Source of the DNA: Mesorhizobium kowhaii
GTDB taxonomy: Bacteria; Pseudomonadota; Alphaproteobacteria; Rhizobiales; Rhizobiaceae
NCBI RefSeq assembly: GCF_003253745.1
Contig: NZ_MZXV01000037.1
Location: 28,715-92,714 of the forward strand
Length of the DNA: 64,000 bases
Reading direction: 5' to 3'
The notes under the pieces are model-generated. The model had not been told where the DNA came from. It saw nothing but the letters and a program-made list of their open reading frames with translations, and ran no database searches. Shown here in pieces: positions 37,600 through 46,640 of this stretch (positions are counted from its first letter, which is position 1; each line of letters opens with the position of its first letter). The position numbers and the translations under genes were made by a program.

Positions 37600-38095
37600 C
37601 CTGGGGATTGACGGTGAATTCAGTCCACATGCCGGCTCCATAGTGACCTGGCACGTTGCAGATAAGCAGGTATTTTCCAGCCTTCAGTTCGACGGTTAAT
37701 GTGCCCGATTTGCCGGGATCAAGCTCCGAAACTTCGCCTTTTTCGCCAGCTTTGTCTTCATCGGTACGGTTCTCGGCCTCAACGTTGGAAGCGGCTTGCT
37801 GGGATCGGCAAGGTACATCACGATCATTTCGTGAACGGTGTCCTTGGAGTCATTTCTCACATTGAAGGTAACCTCGCCCGCCTTCACCGGACCCGGGGAA
37901 GCCCTGATGCCCATAGTTGCCTTGGCGAGATCAATGCCCGGCGTCGCATAGGCGAGCCCCATCGGCATTTGCACGCTCGCCCCCTTGTCCCACAGCGTCA
38001 CCTCGACAAGCGCAGCGGCCTGGGCCGCGCCGGCAGTGCCGACCATCAATATTGCGGCAGCGAGCCCGAGCGCTGCCCTTCTCGATGCTTTTCAT
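37600..38095 (-). pseudogene. Cupredoxin-like exported copper protein, frameshifted
   Basis: RBS GGAGG precedes ATG 38095. A shifted signal peptide ('AALGLAAAILMVGTAGAAQA') is followed by 'VKAGEVTFNVRNDSKDTVHE' and 'MIVMYLADPSKPL'. After another shift near 37760, 'GKSGTLTVELKAGKYLLICN' and 'VPGHYGAGMWTEFTVNPQG' complete a plastocyanin-like fold with copper ligands Cys, His and Met. The true stop is missing and the frame runs on. Two shifts disable it. Probable periplasmic electron carrier or copper-binding protein. Confidence 0.7.
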
Positions 38096-39152
38096 GACCC
38101 CTCCTTCAGGACGGCAGCGAAAGCGCTACATCCCGGCCGTCATCCTGCCCGCAGCTGCCCCCAACGTCCTTGCGCTGAATCAAACCGACTCCGGAAAAGA
38201 CCACGCTTTGAGGTATTTCCTACAAATCCGTAAGTCGCGGACCTGCTCCTTGTCTGGGCTGACGGGGAGCGGCGAAACTGATTCAGCCCTTCGGTGCTCC
38301 TTGGGTGCCCACACCCAACAGCCCGCTGCTACCCCCAAACAAGTCCCGGCAGCGGGCTGGTTCCCCACTGCGAACAAGGAGTTGAGGCCTATTCTTGTCT
38401 CAGAGGAGTTGCGCCTCGGGCAACTGAGCTGCTTGCTCGAGTTCGCCAGCACCGCAAAATCGGCTGACGAACTTCTGGAACGGGCGAATATAACCAAGCC
38501 GCCTCTGCCGAACGCGCCGTCCTGAGACATTTGGAAGAACCGCTCACCCGTGACTTTCCAAACGAACGCTGAGACGCCTCCCGGATGTTTCCTGCTGACA
38601 GGAGGCCATGCGATTCCATTGTCTGGTGATCCAGCCCAGAACTGACCTCGGACGCCTCGTTGCGGCCGGCGGGCACGCAAACTACGGCTTCAGCGGGTAT
38701 TTCAAGGGCTCCGTCTATCTGACGGATGAGCGCAGGAAGCTGGCGGACCGAGGTCGTCAAGGTAAAAGGTGACTATTCGTTTCAAACGGATGCGGGCAAC
38801 CCGCCGTCCACAACGGCGATTGAGCCATCAACAGCCACCGCGGACGATGCTGCCGCTGGCCGCATGGTGCAGTGACCAGGGCATTCCGGCGGTTGAGGAA
38901 GTTTTGGAGAGTCTCTCGCCCGAAATCAGTCGACCCGCCCCGCAGTCGGGGTAGCAGTCGCACCTCAGAAACCCATTTCGACCCCTCGCAGGAGATGCCA
39001 TAATTCATGCTTGGAACAATCGCCAACCGCCCTGCATGCAGCGAAGCTTCGCTTTGATCTGAATTCTATACTTTTGCAGGCTGCACCAGACGGTATAGGC
39101 TCTGGCGACATGGGGTATTTCTGATTCGAATATCCAAATCTTGGGGGATTGA
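38096..39152. other. Unassigned accessory stretch
   Basis: About 1 kb with several short frames. One plus-strand frame ending at 38523 reads 'ELRPILVSEELRLGQLSCLL' and 'EFASTAKSADELLERANITK', which looks like protein rather than chance. Another (38608-38772) reads 'MRFHCLVIQPRTDLGRLVAA' and 'HANYGFSGYFKGSVYLTDER'. Neither belongs to a family I know, and no clear RBS is present. I treat both as possible remnants. Confidence 0.3.
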
Positions 39153-39606
39153 ATGACGGCCGATACATACTTTCCTTGCTTCAGCACCAGGCCATTCGAA
39201 TTCATGGCCTACTCCCGCTGTGCCGATCAGGTGAAAGACTCAATTCTTCCAGTGATCACGTTGACACGTCAGAGCGAGGCCGAATCCTACTCAGCAACTT
39301 TGGATCTCGTTTCCGAAGCGTCAGACGGCAGACCCGTGATAGTTTGATTTCGACACCACCCCGCATCCGGTCACTTCAGAGGAAGAGGCTGCAGCAATCA
39401 GACGCCAAAAGGCCGCAAAGCTAAAAGCGCAGGAGGGGAAACCGCCACGTGAGCGAACGGCCAAAGAATTGGCCCGATATGCCGAATTGCGACGGCAGAC
39501 GGAACAATTCAAAAACCACCTACGCGGCTTGATGGACCCGCTGGACGGCTCGACCGCGTGGATAGGTAACCACCATGACCGTGCGATAGACCTCGCGAAG
39601 ACATAA
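39153..39606 (+). pseudogene. Phage-type 'beta' family protein remnant, frameshifted
   Basis: ATG 39153 opens 'MTADTYFPCFSTRPFEFMAY' and 'DQVKDSILPVITLTRQSEAE'. An extra T near 39345 shifts the frame at 'GRPVIV', after which 'DFDTTPHPVTSEEEAAAIRR' and 'DGSTAWIGNHHDRAIDLAKT' follow to a TAA. The opening resembles the roughly 350-residue beta family proteins of phage and defence islands, but only the first 150 residues are present. The assignment is tentative. Confidence 0.4.
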
Positions 39607-39624
39607 ACCATCAGCTGAATGGCT

Positions 39625-40079
39625 TGGCCAGCTAGCCAGGAGAATTGTACGGCGAGTTCATTGCTTTCGCCCTTGGCCTGCCCCTGATTTCGATCCTGCG
39701 CCGCGCCTTCACGTCGCCGGATTGCGCTCCGTCTAAGACGGTCGCCCGGTAGTATGAGCTGGCCGCCCGGCATGGGGAGAATGGTGAAATCTTTGAGTTC
39801 AGGCATGCCTTCCAGCAGTGCGGCGACCGAGATGGCCCGGACAATGCGGAGACCGGCGTTGTCGGCCGGGTGTAGCGATCCGATCGGCGTCTTGCCGTCG
39901 AGGACCGGCTTCAGGCCGCTGTCCATGTTCGAGAAGTCGCCAGCCAGTGGTTGTGCGTTGAGGAGCCGGGAATGCCGGGCTGGAAAGCGCCCGGCCCACA
40001 GTTCTCTCGCGTTCGCGATGTCGTCGTCCGGTTGATCGATTCCGTTCCCCAGAAGTCGCGAGAGGTTGGGGAGCGACAT
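39625..40079 (-). CDS. Hypothetical protein
   Basis: A minus-strand frame from ATG 40079 reads 'MSLPNLSRLLGNGIDQPDDD', 'IANARELWAGRFPARHSRLL', 'DSGLKPVLDGKTPIGSLHPA' and 'MPELKDFTILPMPGGQLILP' before turning basic. The formal stop lies beyond, at 39321, in sequence that belongs to the beta-like remnant on the other strand, so the true end is probably near 39625. No domain recognised. It has more ordinary amino-acid balance than nearby chance frames, but I am not sure that it is expressed. Confidence 0.35.
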
Positions 40080-40251
40080 CTCATGGATCTCGAAATCCGG
40101 GCAACGGTACTCGATCTGGAGGAGCCAGGACCTGCTGCTTTGCCCTTGCGGGATGAATGCCCATTTTTTCTCAGACGCCCATAATCATTGCATATATGCG
40201 CGCTACGAAGGGCAGAATTGGGAACGAAACCAAATCGGGCGAGGCTTGATC

Positions 40252-40704
40252 ATGTCGACCGCTAGCCGAGGGAAATCCTCCGCACAGCTTTTCCGCCATC
40301 TATCGGCAAAGTGGCCTTCAGCGTTCAATCCGAAAGCCCCCAGGCCGCTCAAGATCGGCATCCATCATGATATTCGCGCGCTTGATGGCGAACTGTCTGA
40401 TGATGAATTGAGGAGAGCCCTGCGCGCCTATACCAGAATGGCCAGATACGTGGCGAGACTGGATGCAGGCGCCGCGCGGGTTGATCTCGACGGCAAGCCG
40501 GCCGGCGAGGTATCGGATGCGGACGCGGCGACCGCCAAGGCTTTGCTGTGCGCCCGCAAGGACAAGCAAGAGCAGCACACGCCTGAGCCAAGGGCAGAGC
40601 CTGAAGCGCCACCCAAGCCGAAACCGAAGAGAACGGCCGACAGCCCGACCGAAATAGTCGTTGAGACGAAGCGTCGCCGGTCTTTCCGAAAGCCGATGGC
40701 TTGA
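40252..40704 (+). CDS. ProQ/FinO-family RNA chaperone
   Basis: A 150-residue protein from ATG 40252. Residues 12-105 show the ProQ/FinO fold: 'FRHLSAKWPSAFNPKAPRPL', 'KIGIHHDIRALDGELSDDEL', 'RRALRAYTRMARYVARLDAG', 'ARVDLDGKPAGEVSDADAAT'. The Lys/Pro-rich tail ('PKPKPKRTADSPTEIVVETK') is a likely RNA-binding extension. Such proteins bind small RNAs; FinO members control conjugation genes on plasmids. Here it lies a few kb from the ICE switch qseC/qseM, so control of transfer is possible but unproven. Intact. Confidence 0.75.
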   Translation: MSTASRGKSSAQLFRHLSAKWPSAFNPKAPRPLKIGIHHDIRALDGELSDDELRRALRAYTRMARYVARLDAGAARVDLDGKPAGEVSDADAATAKALLCARKDKQEQHTPEPRAEPEAPPKPKPKRTADSPTEIVVETKRRRSFRKPMA

Positions 40705-41036
40705 TTCGCCGCTGAGCGATGGGTCTTGCGCCGACCGGGACAGCCCCTGAGAGTCGGAGCACATGGCGCGCCCCGTGCCGACCCAAATTGCCGCGATCGC
40801 AAAGGATACGATAGCCAAAATGTCCACCGAGTGATTGGGTTTTGACCCAGAGCGTTCCGCCGCGGATCGTCGGCGACGCGGGGCATCCGAGACGCTGTTC
40901 ACCGAGAGCGAGATGGCTACGCGACAGTTATGCCAAGACAACAAAAACGTTCGTTTAGATAATAAAGCATACGCTTTGATATCCGACGCTGACCGTGCTG
41001 TCAGTCAGTCCCGGGAGAAACCCGACTCATGGCACG

Positions 41037-41727
41037 ATGACAGCCTTGCGCTATCCGCTGACCATCATTCTCGGCACCGACGCAAACGTCAGGCTGCTTC
41101 GGGAGCTGTCGAGGCATGGCGGCTTGCTTTCTTCTCCACTGCTTGCAGTTCGTAGCGGGCTCGCGAGGGCAAGCGTGTGGTCTGCTCTCGGAACCTTGGA
41201 AGGGATCGGCATCGTATCTTCAGAGCGGACGGGCAGGGTTTGCCTCTATCGGTTCAACGATAGACATCCACTGGCGACACAACTGGAAGCCCTCTTTGAG
41301 CAGGAGGGGCTTCGGTATTCCAACATTCGCGGCGTAATCGCTGACGCGGTCTCCGCGGTTCGGCCGAACGTACTCGCGGGCCTGGATTTACGGCAGCGTG
41401 GCGAGGGGCGAGGACCACCCGGCCAGCGATCTCGACATCGCTGTGGTTTCATCGTCCGAGGAGCTGGAAAGCGCGCTCCAACAAATCCGTGAGGCGCTGC
41501 GGATCCACGGTGAGGAGCTTGGCTTCAATCCTTCGGTGGCGGGGCTCACTCCGGAGGATGTGGCAAGGCTGTCGAGCACAGGAGACCCGTGGTGGAAGGG
41601 GGTTAAAGCTGATGCCCTTGCCGTCTTCGGTTCACGCCCGGACGAACTTGCAGCAAAAACTCGCCAGAAGGCAGCCTTGGAGCCAGGGAGCACCGTCCCC
41701 ACCGCGCCCAGGCGGGCGAGAAGGTAG
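41037..41727 (+). pseudogene. wHTH-nucleotidyltransferase, one frameshift
   Basis: ATG 41037 opens a winged helix ('YPLTIILGTDANVRLLRELS', 'ASVWSALGTLEGIGIVSSER'), then 'LYRFNDRHPLATQLEALFEQ'. A missing base near 41385 shifts the frame within the nucleotidyltransferase motif: read across it, 'WIYGSVARGEDHPASDLDIA' gives the GSxxRGxxxxxSDxD catalytic signature. 'ELGFNPSVAGLTPEDVARLS' follows, to the stop at 41727. Relatives are MNT-type antitoxins or transferases paired with HEPN toxins. The fused length is about 230 residues. Confidence 0.65.
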
Positions 41728-41926
41728 CCTTCCAGTTCGGAGAGCGGCCTCGCGGAAGCCGAGAGGGATGCGGCCGCGAAAGCGTGTGAAATCCTTGGCG
41801 CGGTCGCGGTTCATGGTCCCCAGATCAAGATCTCGGCATTGAGCGAAGATGAGTTGTATGACGCCGGGGCACGCGGATTCGAGATCGCGCGGCATACCCA
41901 GGCGCTCTATTTCAGGATCCTCTAAT
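41728..41926 (+). pseudogene. Possible partner of the nucleotidyltransferase, remnant
   Basis: Directly after the nucleotidyltransferase stop a frame reads 'AEAERDAAAKACEILGAVAV', 'HGPQIKISALSEDELYDAGA' and 'RGFEIARHTQALYFRIL', then a TAA. The first codons are unclear. Helical, short and adjacent, it could be what is left of a HEPN-type partner; I do not recognise it with confidence. Confidence 0.3.
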
Positions 41927-42146
41927 GGGATCTGGTTAGGTCGGTAAAATTGATTGTTGGAATGACAGTCATCCAAGCGACGAATGGAATGCCACCAGAG
42001 CTGCGGATGCGCGCCAAGAGGACCACGGCTCTGACTGTGATGGCTGGACACGTTTCGCGCTTCCGGCCCGGCAGGGACCTTCCGCGGCTATCCGGACATG
42101 ACCGAATTCATTTCGGTCCAAATGCAAGCGCTTCAGCAATCTTGGC

Positions 42147-42455
42147 CTAGGTGAGGCCCTTCTTCTTGCGCGTCGCTATCACCTGTTCCGACAAGCGGCG
42201 TTGGCGTGGTTTCGGCAATCCGAGATGGGCCGGATCCCCTTTGCTGCCGTGGCGCGTAATAAGCTCACAAGGATTAACGTTAAATGCTTTTGCCAGCCGG
42301 CCCAGCACACTAACGCTTGCGGAAACCCGAGCACGCTCGATCGAGCCCACATAGCGCATGCTCAGCTCTGCGCGGTCAGCCAATTCTTCCTGCGTCAGGT
42401 CCTGATCATGGCGCAAGCGACGCATGTTGATCGCCATGATCTCCTTGAGATCCAT
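42147..42455 (-). CDS. qseC: QseC-type XRE regulator of ICE transfer
   Basis: A 102-residue protein with an XRE helix-turn-helix at residues 8-62 ('INMRRLRHDQDLTQEELADR', 'AELSMRYVGSIERARVSASV', 'LAKAFNVNPCELITRHGSKG') and a basic tail. It is divergent from a DUF2285-type gene with two overlapping palindromes between them. That is the layout of qseC-qseM in Mesorhizobium symbiosis ICEs, where QseC binds the shared region and sets the level of the antiactivator QseM. The name rests on layout and size; sequence identity to R7A QseC was not checked. Intact. Confidence 0.65.
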   Translation of the reverse strand: MDLKEIMAINMRRLRHDQDLTQEELADRAELSMRYVGSIERARVSASVSVLGRLAKAFNVNPCELITRHGSKGDPAHLGLPKPRQRRLSEQVIATRKKKGLT

Positions 42456-42483
42456 GGCGAAGTAGGGCCAGAACCGGAACTTT

Positions 42484-42505
42484 CGTTCTAGGAACGATAA
42501 TTCCT
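42484..42505. promoter_or_regulatory. Paired palindromic operators between qseC and qseM
   Basis: CGTTCTAGGAACG (42484-42496) is a perfect palindrome around TAG. AGGAACGATAATTCCT (42490-42505) forms AGGAA/AATTCCT-type arms overlapping it. Two overlapping operators in the divergent promoter fit a switch in which QseC represses or activates either gene according to occupancy. Confidence 0.65.
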
Positions 42506-42581
42506 AATCGCTATGTTGAGACAACAAGGCGATGTCTTGCCAATCGACGACGACAAACCCCGAACCGGTACAAGGGTCCCG

Positions 42582-42833
42582 ATGAAACCCAAAATTCAAG
42601 ACGAAGTCCCGTGGTCGGAAAGCCTGACCGCTTACGACAACGAACATTTCACGATCTACATGAGGCTCCTGGACGCGTCCGCCGACGATGCGAGCGAAGA
42701 CGAGATGGCGCTGCTCGTCCTCGGCATTGATCCGGTGCAAGAACCTGACCGCGCCCAAAAGGCGGTTCGCAGCCATCTCGGTCGGGCGAATTGGATGGTT
42801 ACGACCGGATACAAGGAACTATTCACGCGCTGA
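42582..42833 (+). CDS. qseM: QseM-type DUF2285 antiactivator
   Basis: An 83-residue acidic protein: 'MKPKIQDEVPWSESLTAYDN', 'EHFTIYMRLLDASADDASED', 'MALLVLGIDPVQEPDRAQKA', 'VRSHLGRANWMVTTGYKELF'. The fold is the small helical DUF2285 domain. In M. loti ICEMlSymR7A the DUF2285 protein QseM binds TraR and the excision activator FseA and so blocks ICE transfer. I chose ATG 42582 because it begins the conserved part; an in-frame ATG at 42513 would add 23 residues. Position opposite the XRE gene supports the call. Confidence 0.65.
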   Translation: MKPKIQDEVPWSESLTAYDNEHFTIYMRLLDASADDASEDEMALLVLGIDPVQEPDRAQKAVRSHLGRANWMVTTGYKELFTR

Positions 42834-43695
42834 GGGTCCCGAGGTAAGCCTTGCAATCATCTTCAAGCGAGGAAATCTCGATATCTACGATCCATGAGGA
42901 TGTGACCGCGCCCGATGGCGCGGCGGATGCAATCGCGAAGGTAGCCGTGATCGTGCAATAGGCATGGGCGCATTACTGGCCCAACAAGGCCGCTGCGATT
43001 TCACGGTGCGAGGCATTGCGAGCGGGCGTCGAGCGCCTGGAGGACAAAGCGCAGGCGGCTGACGCGTGAGTCATGCGAGCATTCGGCTGACCAATCATAG
43101 GAGTCGTGCGATCCGCTGGAGCGCGTCACCACAGGCTGTGTAGCGCGGCGGTCGCGAAGACGCTCGCGAGCGCCCTGAACAGTGCCGCAGCGAGCGAGCG
43201 GCTTTGCGGCGGTCATCGATGTTCCCCGGCAAAGCTCGGGTTGCGGAATACCAACCTGATTTTAAAGAAACTATCGATGATCGGTAACATGACGAACCTA
43301 GGCGCACTCTCTTGGAGAGGACTGTGGATTCCGGTCTCTTGCGGGACATGAAGGGCTTTCCCGCCGAGCGAGTGATGGCGCCGCGTATGGCGAGGCCCGA
43401 AGCTACGCGACAGTGCGACGCGCCGGCACCGTCGAACTGCGCATCCCAAGCTCAGGAATAAGCTCCGAATTTCCCTAGATCGCGTCCACGCCGACAAGGC
43501 GCTGATCGCCGTCATCCACGAGCCCTAGATTTAATTGTCTCTCGCCCCGTTCGGTTGATGACAAGCCATGGCCATGGAGATGGACAGCAATTCCAAAAGC
43601 CGGGCCGTCTTCACCGAAACCGAGGGCCGCAAGCGTCAATTGGTGCGCCGACGCCGACAGATCCTGCCGAAGGTGCCGAAGGGGGGCGACAATTA
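42834..43695. other. Degraded stretch without a supported gene
   Basis: About 860 bases. A trace near 42962-43070 ('AHYWPNKAAAISRCEALRAG' and 'VERLEDKAQAADA' then stop) looks like a protein tail. The part at 43115-43220 resembles 62085-62165 (GAGCGAGCGGCTT-type strings). No intact gene seen. Confidence 0.35.
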
Positions 43696-43835
43696 CGGAT
43701 GATGTCGAGCCCGACGTGCTTGCCGATATTACTTTCTCCAAGAGAGCACCACACCAAGCTCCACGCCACCAATACACTCGAGCGCCTCAACGGCAAAATT
43801 AGGCCGCGCACCGAGCTCGACGAATTTCTTTCTTA
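43696..43835 (+). pseudogene. IS256-family transposase fragment
   Basis: Two frames give 'EPDVLADITFSK', then 'REHHTKLHATNTLERLNGKI' and 'RPRTELDEF'. This is the segment around the last catalytic Glu of IS256 transposases ('KLHSTNPLERLNGEIKRR'). Nothing else of the element is visible. Confidence 0.65.
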
Positions 43836-44573
43836 CGGTTCGATAATCCCAAGTTTCAAAGCTTTGAAAGCAGCTACCATTCTGTTGGTGGCATCCAACT
43901 TCCGCATTACGTTTTTCACATGGAAATCTACGGTGTTTCGGGACCGTCCCAATATCGTCCCTATTTCCCCTGACGTTTTTCCTCTCGATACCCAATGAAT
44001 GCACTCAATTTCTTTATGAGAGAGCTTATACGCGTGCTCCGATGGCATCGGAGTTCCAAGCTTCGAAACCCTCAGATTAAACTGTACCGCGGCAATTTGC
44101 AGATAAGTGATCGCTCTATTTTGCAATTCGCTGTCCGAGGATTGAGCAAAACTCATAAACGTGAAGCTGTCAGCGGGGCCATGTAATGGGACGGTAATGC
44201 CTCTCCTCAAGCCGAACGTCGCCGCCTCATCCAGGACGCGGCGTTCATTTTCAGTTGTGCTTTCGTCGGCGTAAACTTCACTCCATCGGAAGGCCCCTAC
44301 CCCCTTTCGACCTTTCTTGATGAGCGGGTCTATTTTGGCATAACCCATTTTCAAGTAGCGCTCCTGCCATTCATCAGGGTAATTCCACATCACCGCAGAG
44401 TCCGGTCGGGCCGGCTTCAAAACCCTTTGTTCTGATGCAAGCGGGCCATAGGCGATCCACGGGCAATCGAAATTCAGCGCAAACGCAGACAACAATTCGA
44501 ACAACTGTTCGGATTCAACGACATCATCAGTCGTGTCGAGGAATAGGCTTAACTCGGCCGCAAGGAGTTCCAT
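43833..44573 (-). CDS. traR: LuxR/TraR-family quorum-sensing regulator
   Basis: 246 residues from ATG 44573 (RBS GGAGAG 4-9 bases before). The N-terminal AHL-binding domain has the conserved Trp, Tyr, Asp and Trp positions ('YPDEWQERYLKMGYAKIDPL', 'GVGAFRWSEVYADESTTENE', 'FGLRRGITVPLHGPADSFTF'). The C-terminal LuxR helix-turn-helix reads 'LSHKEIECIHWVSRGKTSGE', 'IGTILGRSRNTVDFHVKNVM' and 'RKLDATNRMVAAFKALKLGI'. TraR senses acyl-homoserine lactones and starts ICE excision and transfer; QseM counters it. No traI synthase gene is seen nearby. Intact. Another LuxR role is possible, but qseC/qseM 1 kb away favours traR. Confidence 0.75.
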   Translation of the reverse strand: MELLAAELSLFLDTTDDVVESEQLFELLSAFALNFDCPWIAYGPLASEQRVLKPARPDSAVMWNYPDEWQERYLKMGYAKIDPLIKKGRKGVGAFRWSEVYADESTTENERRVLDEAATFGLRRGITVPLHGPADSFTFMSFAQSSDSELQNRAITYLQIAAVQFNLRVSKLGTPMPSEHAYKLSHKEIECIHWVSRGKTSGEIGTILGRSRNTVDFHVKNVMRKLDATNRMVAAFKALKLGIIEP

Positions 44574-45044
44574 GATCTCTCCTTCAGTTGCGCTCTCATT
44601 GGGTGCAAGCTTGCTCCAGCCCAGCATCTCAACTGCGTAGTCAAGGGGAATCTGAGTCGTAGCTCTTCTCCACCTGTAGAGGGAGGTTCAAGAGTCGTGC
44701 CAACTTGGGCGCAAAGCTTTTCTTCAGATTGCAATGGGCTGGGGTAAGATACTCAGGAGATAAACCGAACAGCACTTTGTCGCGGAGTGCACAATCTGAC
44801 AGTGGAGCATGTCATCTGCTCCGGCGGATTGGATTCCCTTCCTTTGGTCGCAGAATTGCAGTTGAGCACGAACTGGCCGGCCTCGTGTCTTTCGATACGG
44901 CCACCGCACAGGAAGGAATTGGGATTCTTGCGCGCTCTGCGCGGAACGGTGCTGACGTTATTTACCAGATCATCGACGTCCGCGAAATTGGCTGCGGCCT
45001 TTCCCGCTCAGCGCTGACCGACGTTGTGGAGGCGTCCGGCACCG
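44574..45044. other. Intergenic region
   Basis: About 470 bases between traR and the end of acdS. A plus-strand trace at about 44840-45030 ('HELAGLVSFDTATAQEGIGI', 'ADVIYQIIDVREIGCGLSRS') looks protein-like but has no start, and I do not recognise it. No clear tra box was found upstream of traR. Confidence 0.35.
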
Positions 45045-45160
45045 CAGGGCGGCGCAACGCGAGCAATCGCGCGTCAGCCGTTGCGGAAGGTATAGCCATA
45101 ACCGTTGATTGCGGGCGCGCCACCCAGATGGGCGTAGAGGACCCTCGACCCCTCTGGAAA
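45045..45160. repeat. acdS 3' end, reference copy of a three-copy scar
   Basis: The last codons of acdS and about 30 downstream bases (GGCGCAACGCG...CGCGCGTCAGCC) recur at 12145-12245 and 58325-58405. The shared part beyond the stop shows that DNA, not only protein, was duplicated. Confidence 0.75.
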
Positions 45161-46087
45161 GAAGCCCTTCTGGACGAGGTCGATCATCCCTTGCATCGAT
45201 TTGCCCTCATAGACTGGATCGGTAATCATACCCTCGAGCCGCGCGCACAGACGGATCGCCTCCTTGGTTTCCTCGGATGGAATGCCATAACGCGGGTACG
45301 CGTAGTCCTCGAGCAACACCACGTCAGCCTCGACAAGTTCCGTTCCGAGCTCGACGAGCATGGCTGTACGTTGGGCAATGCTAAGCACCTGAGCCTTGGT
45401 CTTTGCTGGAGTGGCGGATGCATCGATACCGACGACGTTGCGTTGTCGACCGTCCTCAGCGAACCCGACGATCATTCCGGCATGCGTTGAACCTGTCACA
45501 GTGCAAACAACGATGTAATCGAAGGCAAGACCAAGCTGTTTCTCCTGAGCGCGCACCTCCTCGGCGAACCCCACATAGCCAAGGCCACCGTATTTGTGGA
45601 CAGAGGCCCCAGCCGGTATCGCATAAGGTCTGCCGCCCCTTGCCTTGACATCATGGAGCGCTTCTTCCCAACTGTAGCGGATACCGATGTCAAAGCCCTC
45701 GTCGACCAGGCGCACCTCTGCGCCCAAGATGCGGCTCAAAAGAATGTTGCCGACCCGGTCGTAGACGACATCGTCATGTGGAACCCAGCTCTCTTGAACC
45801 AGAAGACATTTCATGCCGATCTTGGCCGCGACCGCTGCGACCATCCGGGTGTGGTTGGACTGCACGCCCCCGACGGTGACCAGCGTATCGGCATCTGACG
45901 CGATCGCACCGGGAACGATGTATTCGAGCTTGCGCAGCTTGTTTCCACCGAACGCGAGACCTGAGTTGCAGTCCTCGCGTTTGGCGTAGATCTCTACCTT
46001 GCCGCCCAGATGTTTGCCGAGGCGGTCGAGCTTCTCGATCGGCGTTGGGCCAAAGGTGAGCGGATAGCGTTCGAACTTTTCCAGCAT
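45074..46087 (-). CDS. acdS: 1-aminocyclopropane-1-carboxylate (ACC) deaminase
   Basis: A 337-residue PLP enzyme of the usual length. The PLP lysine is in 'GLAFGGNKLRKLEYIVPGAI'; 'TLVTVGGVQSNHTRMVAAVA', 'VCTVTGSTHAGMIVGFAEDG' and 'EGMITDPVYEGKSMQGMIDL' are conserved, the last carrying the Tyr-Glu pair that marks true ACC deaminases against D-cysteine desulfhydrases. It cleaves the ethylene precursor ACC to 2-oxobutyrate and ammonia, lowering ethylene in nodules. In Mesorhizobium it sits on the symbiosis island and is NifA-controlled; I could not see a clean NifA/sigma-54 promoter upstream. Start at ATG 46087 with GGGAG-type RBS. Intact. Confidence 0.93.
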   Translation of the reverse strand: MLEKFERYPLTFGPTPIEKLDRLGKHLGGKVEIYAKREDCNSGLAFGGNKLRKLEYIVPGAIASDADTLVTVGGVQSNHTRMVAAVAAKIGMKCLLVQESWVPHDDVVYDRVGNILLSRILGAEVRLVDEGFDIGIRYSWEEALHDVKARGGRPYAIPAGASVHKYGGLGYVGFAEEVRAQEKQLGLAFDYIVVCTVTGSTHAGMIVGFAEDGRQRNVVGIDASATPAKTKAQVLSIAQRTAMLVELGTELVEADVVLLEDYAYPRYGIPSEETKEAIRLCARLEGMITDPVYEGKSMQGMIDLVQKGFFPEGSRVLYAHLGGAPAINGYGYTFRNG

Positions 46088-46189
46088 GTTTTTCTCCCGC
46101 AGAGGTGATCGAGCTGGACAGCACCGCCCAGGGCATGGGCGGTCTTGCTGAAGCCGGCTGTGTTTCGAGATGTTGTAGAAGTGACTCGT

Positions 46190-46640
46190 CATCGTCGCCA
46201 GCACCTCGGTCGATCGACCCGCATGCCGGCGTGGTGCGGCGCCTCCTGTGTGCCTGCGAACCAACGGCTTCACCGAGGAAGTGGCCACCTCTGGCCAGTT
46301 CAAGCCCCCTTATATTCTTGACCTGTCAGATCGATGCCCGTTGTTGGTCCAAAGTGGCGTGAAACGTGAGTTCCCGGTCGGCCACTACGCTCAACAGAGC
46401 GTCGACACACCGCCATCAGAACGAGCTGAGGCACATCTCAAACATTCATTCCTCAACTCGTCCTCTTATGGCGGCTGGTTTCCAACTGCGTTGGCTTACC
46501 CTTACCTCTGCTCGACAAGCACAGCTGGACCGCCAGACGAGAAAGACTACGCTGCCGAAATAGACCATCTGGAGCAGCAGCAAGCAGGCCAGCGTCGTGA
46601 CGACGGCAAGACGGATCGACTGCGAAGCGAAATAAACGGT
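46190..46640. repeat. Diverged duplicate block, copy B (partner 8240-8710)
   Basis: The region upstream of acdS, running into the syrA-like gene, matches 8240-8710 in the same orientation (shared strings are given at copy A). Copy B keeps an intact syrA-like gene, so it is the likely source or the better preserved copy. Confidence 0.65.

Noticed and set aside
39321..40079. Full 252-residue minus-strand frame as one gene
   Set aside because: Its C-terminal third runs antisense through the beta-like remnant (39153-39606) and changes to a Trp/Arg/Ser-rich composition. Only the first 150 residues are kept as a hypothetical gene.
44574..44760. tra box upstream of traR
   Set aside because: I looked for an 18-20 base dyad of the type bound by TraR; only short imperfect dyads are present.
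46088..46200. NifA/sigma-54 promoter for acdS
   Set aside because: Expected from other Mesorhizobium, but no GG-N10-GC with a TTGC core and no TGT-N10-ACA could be found here; only matches with wrong spacing.
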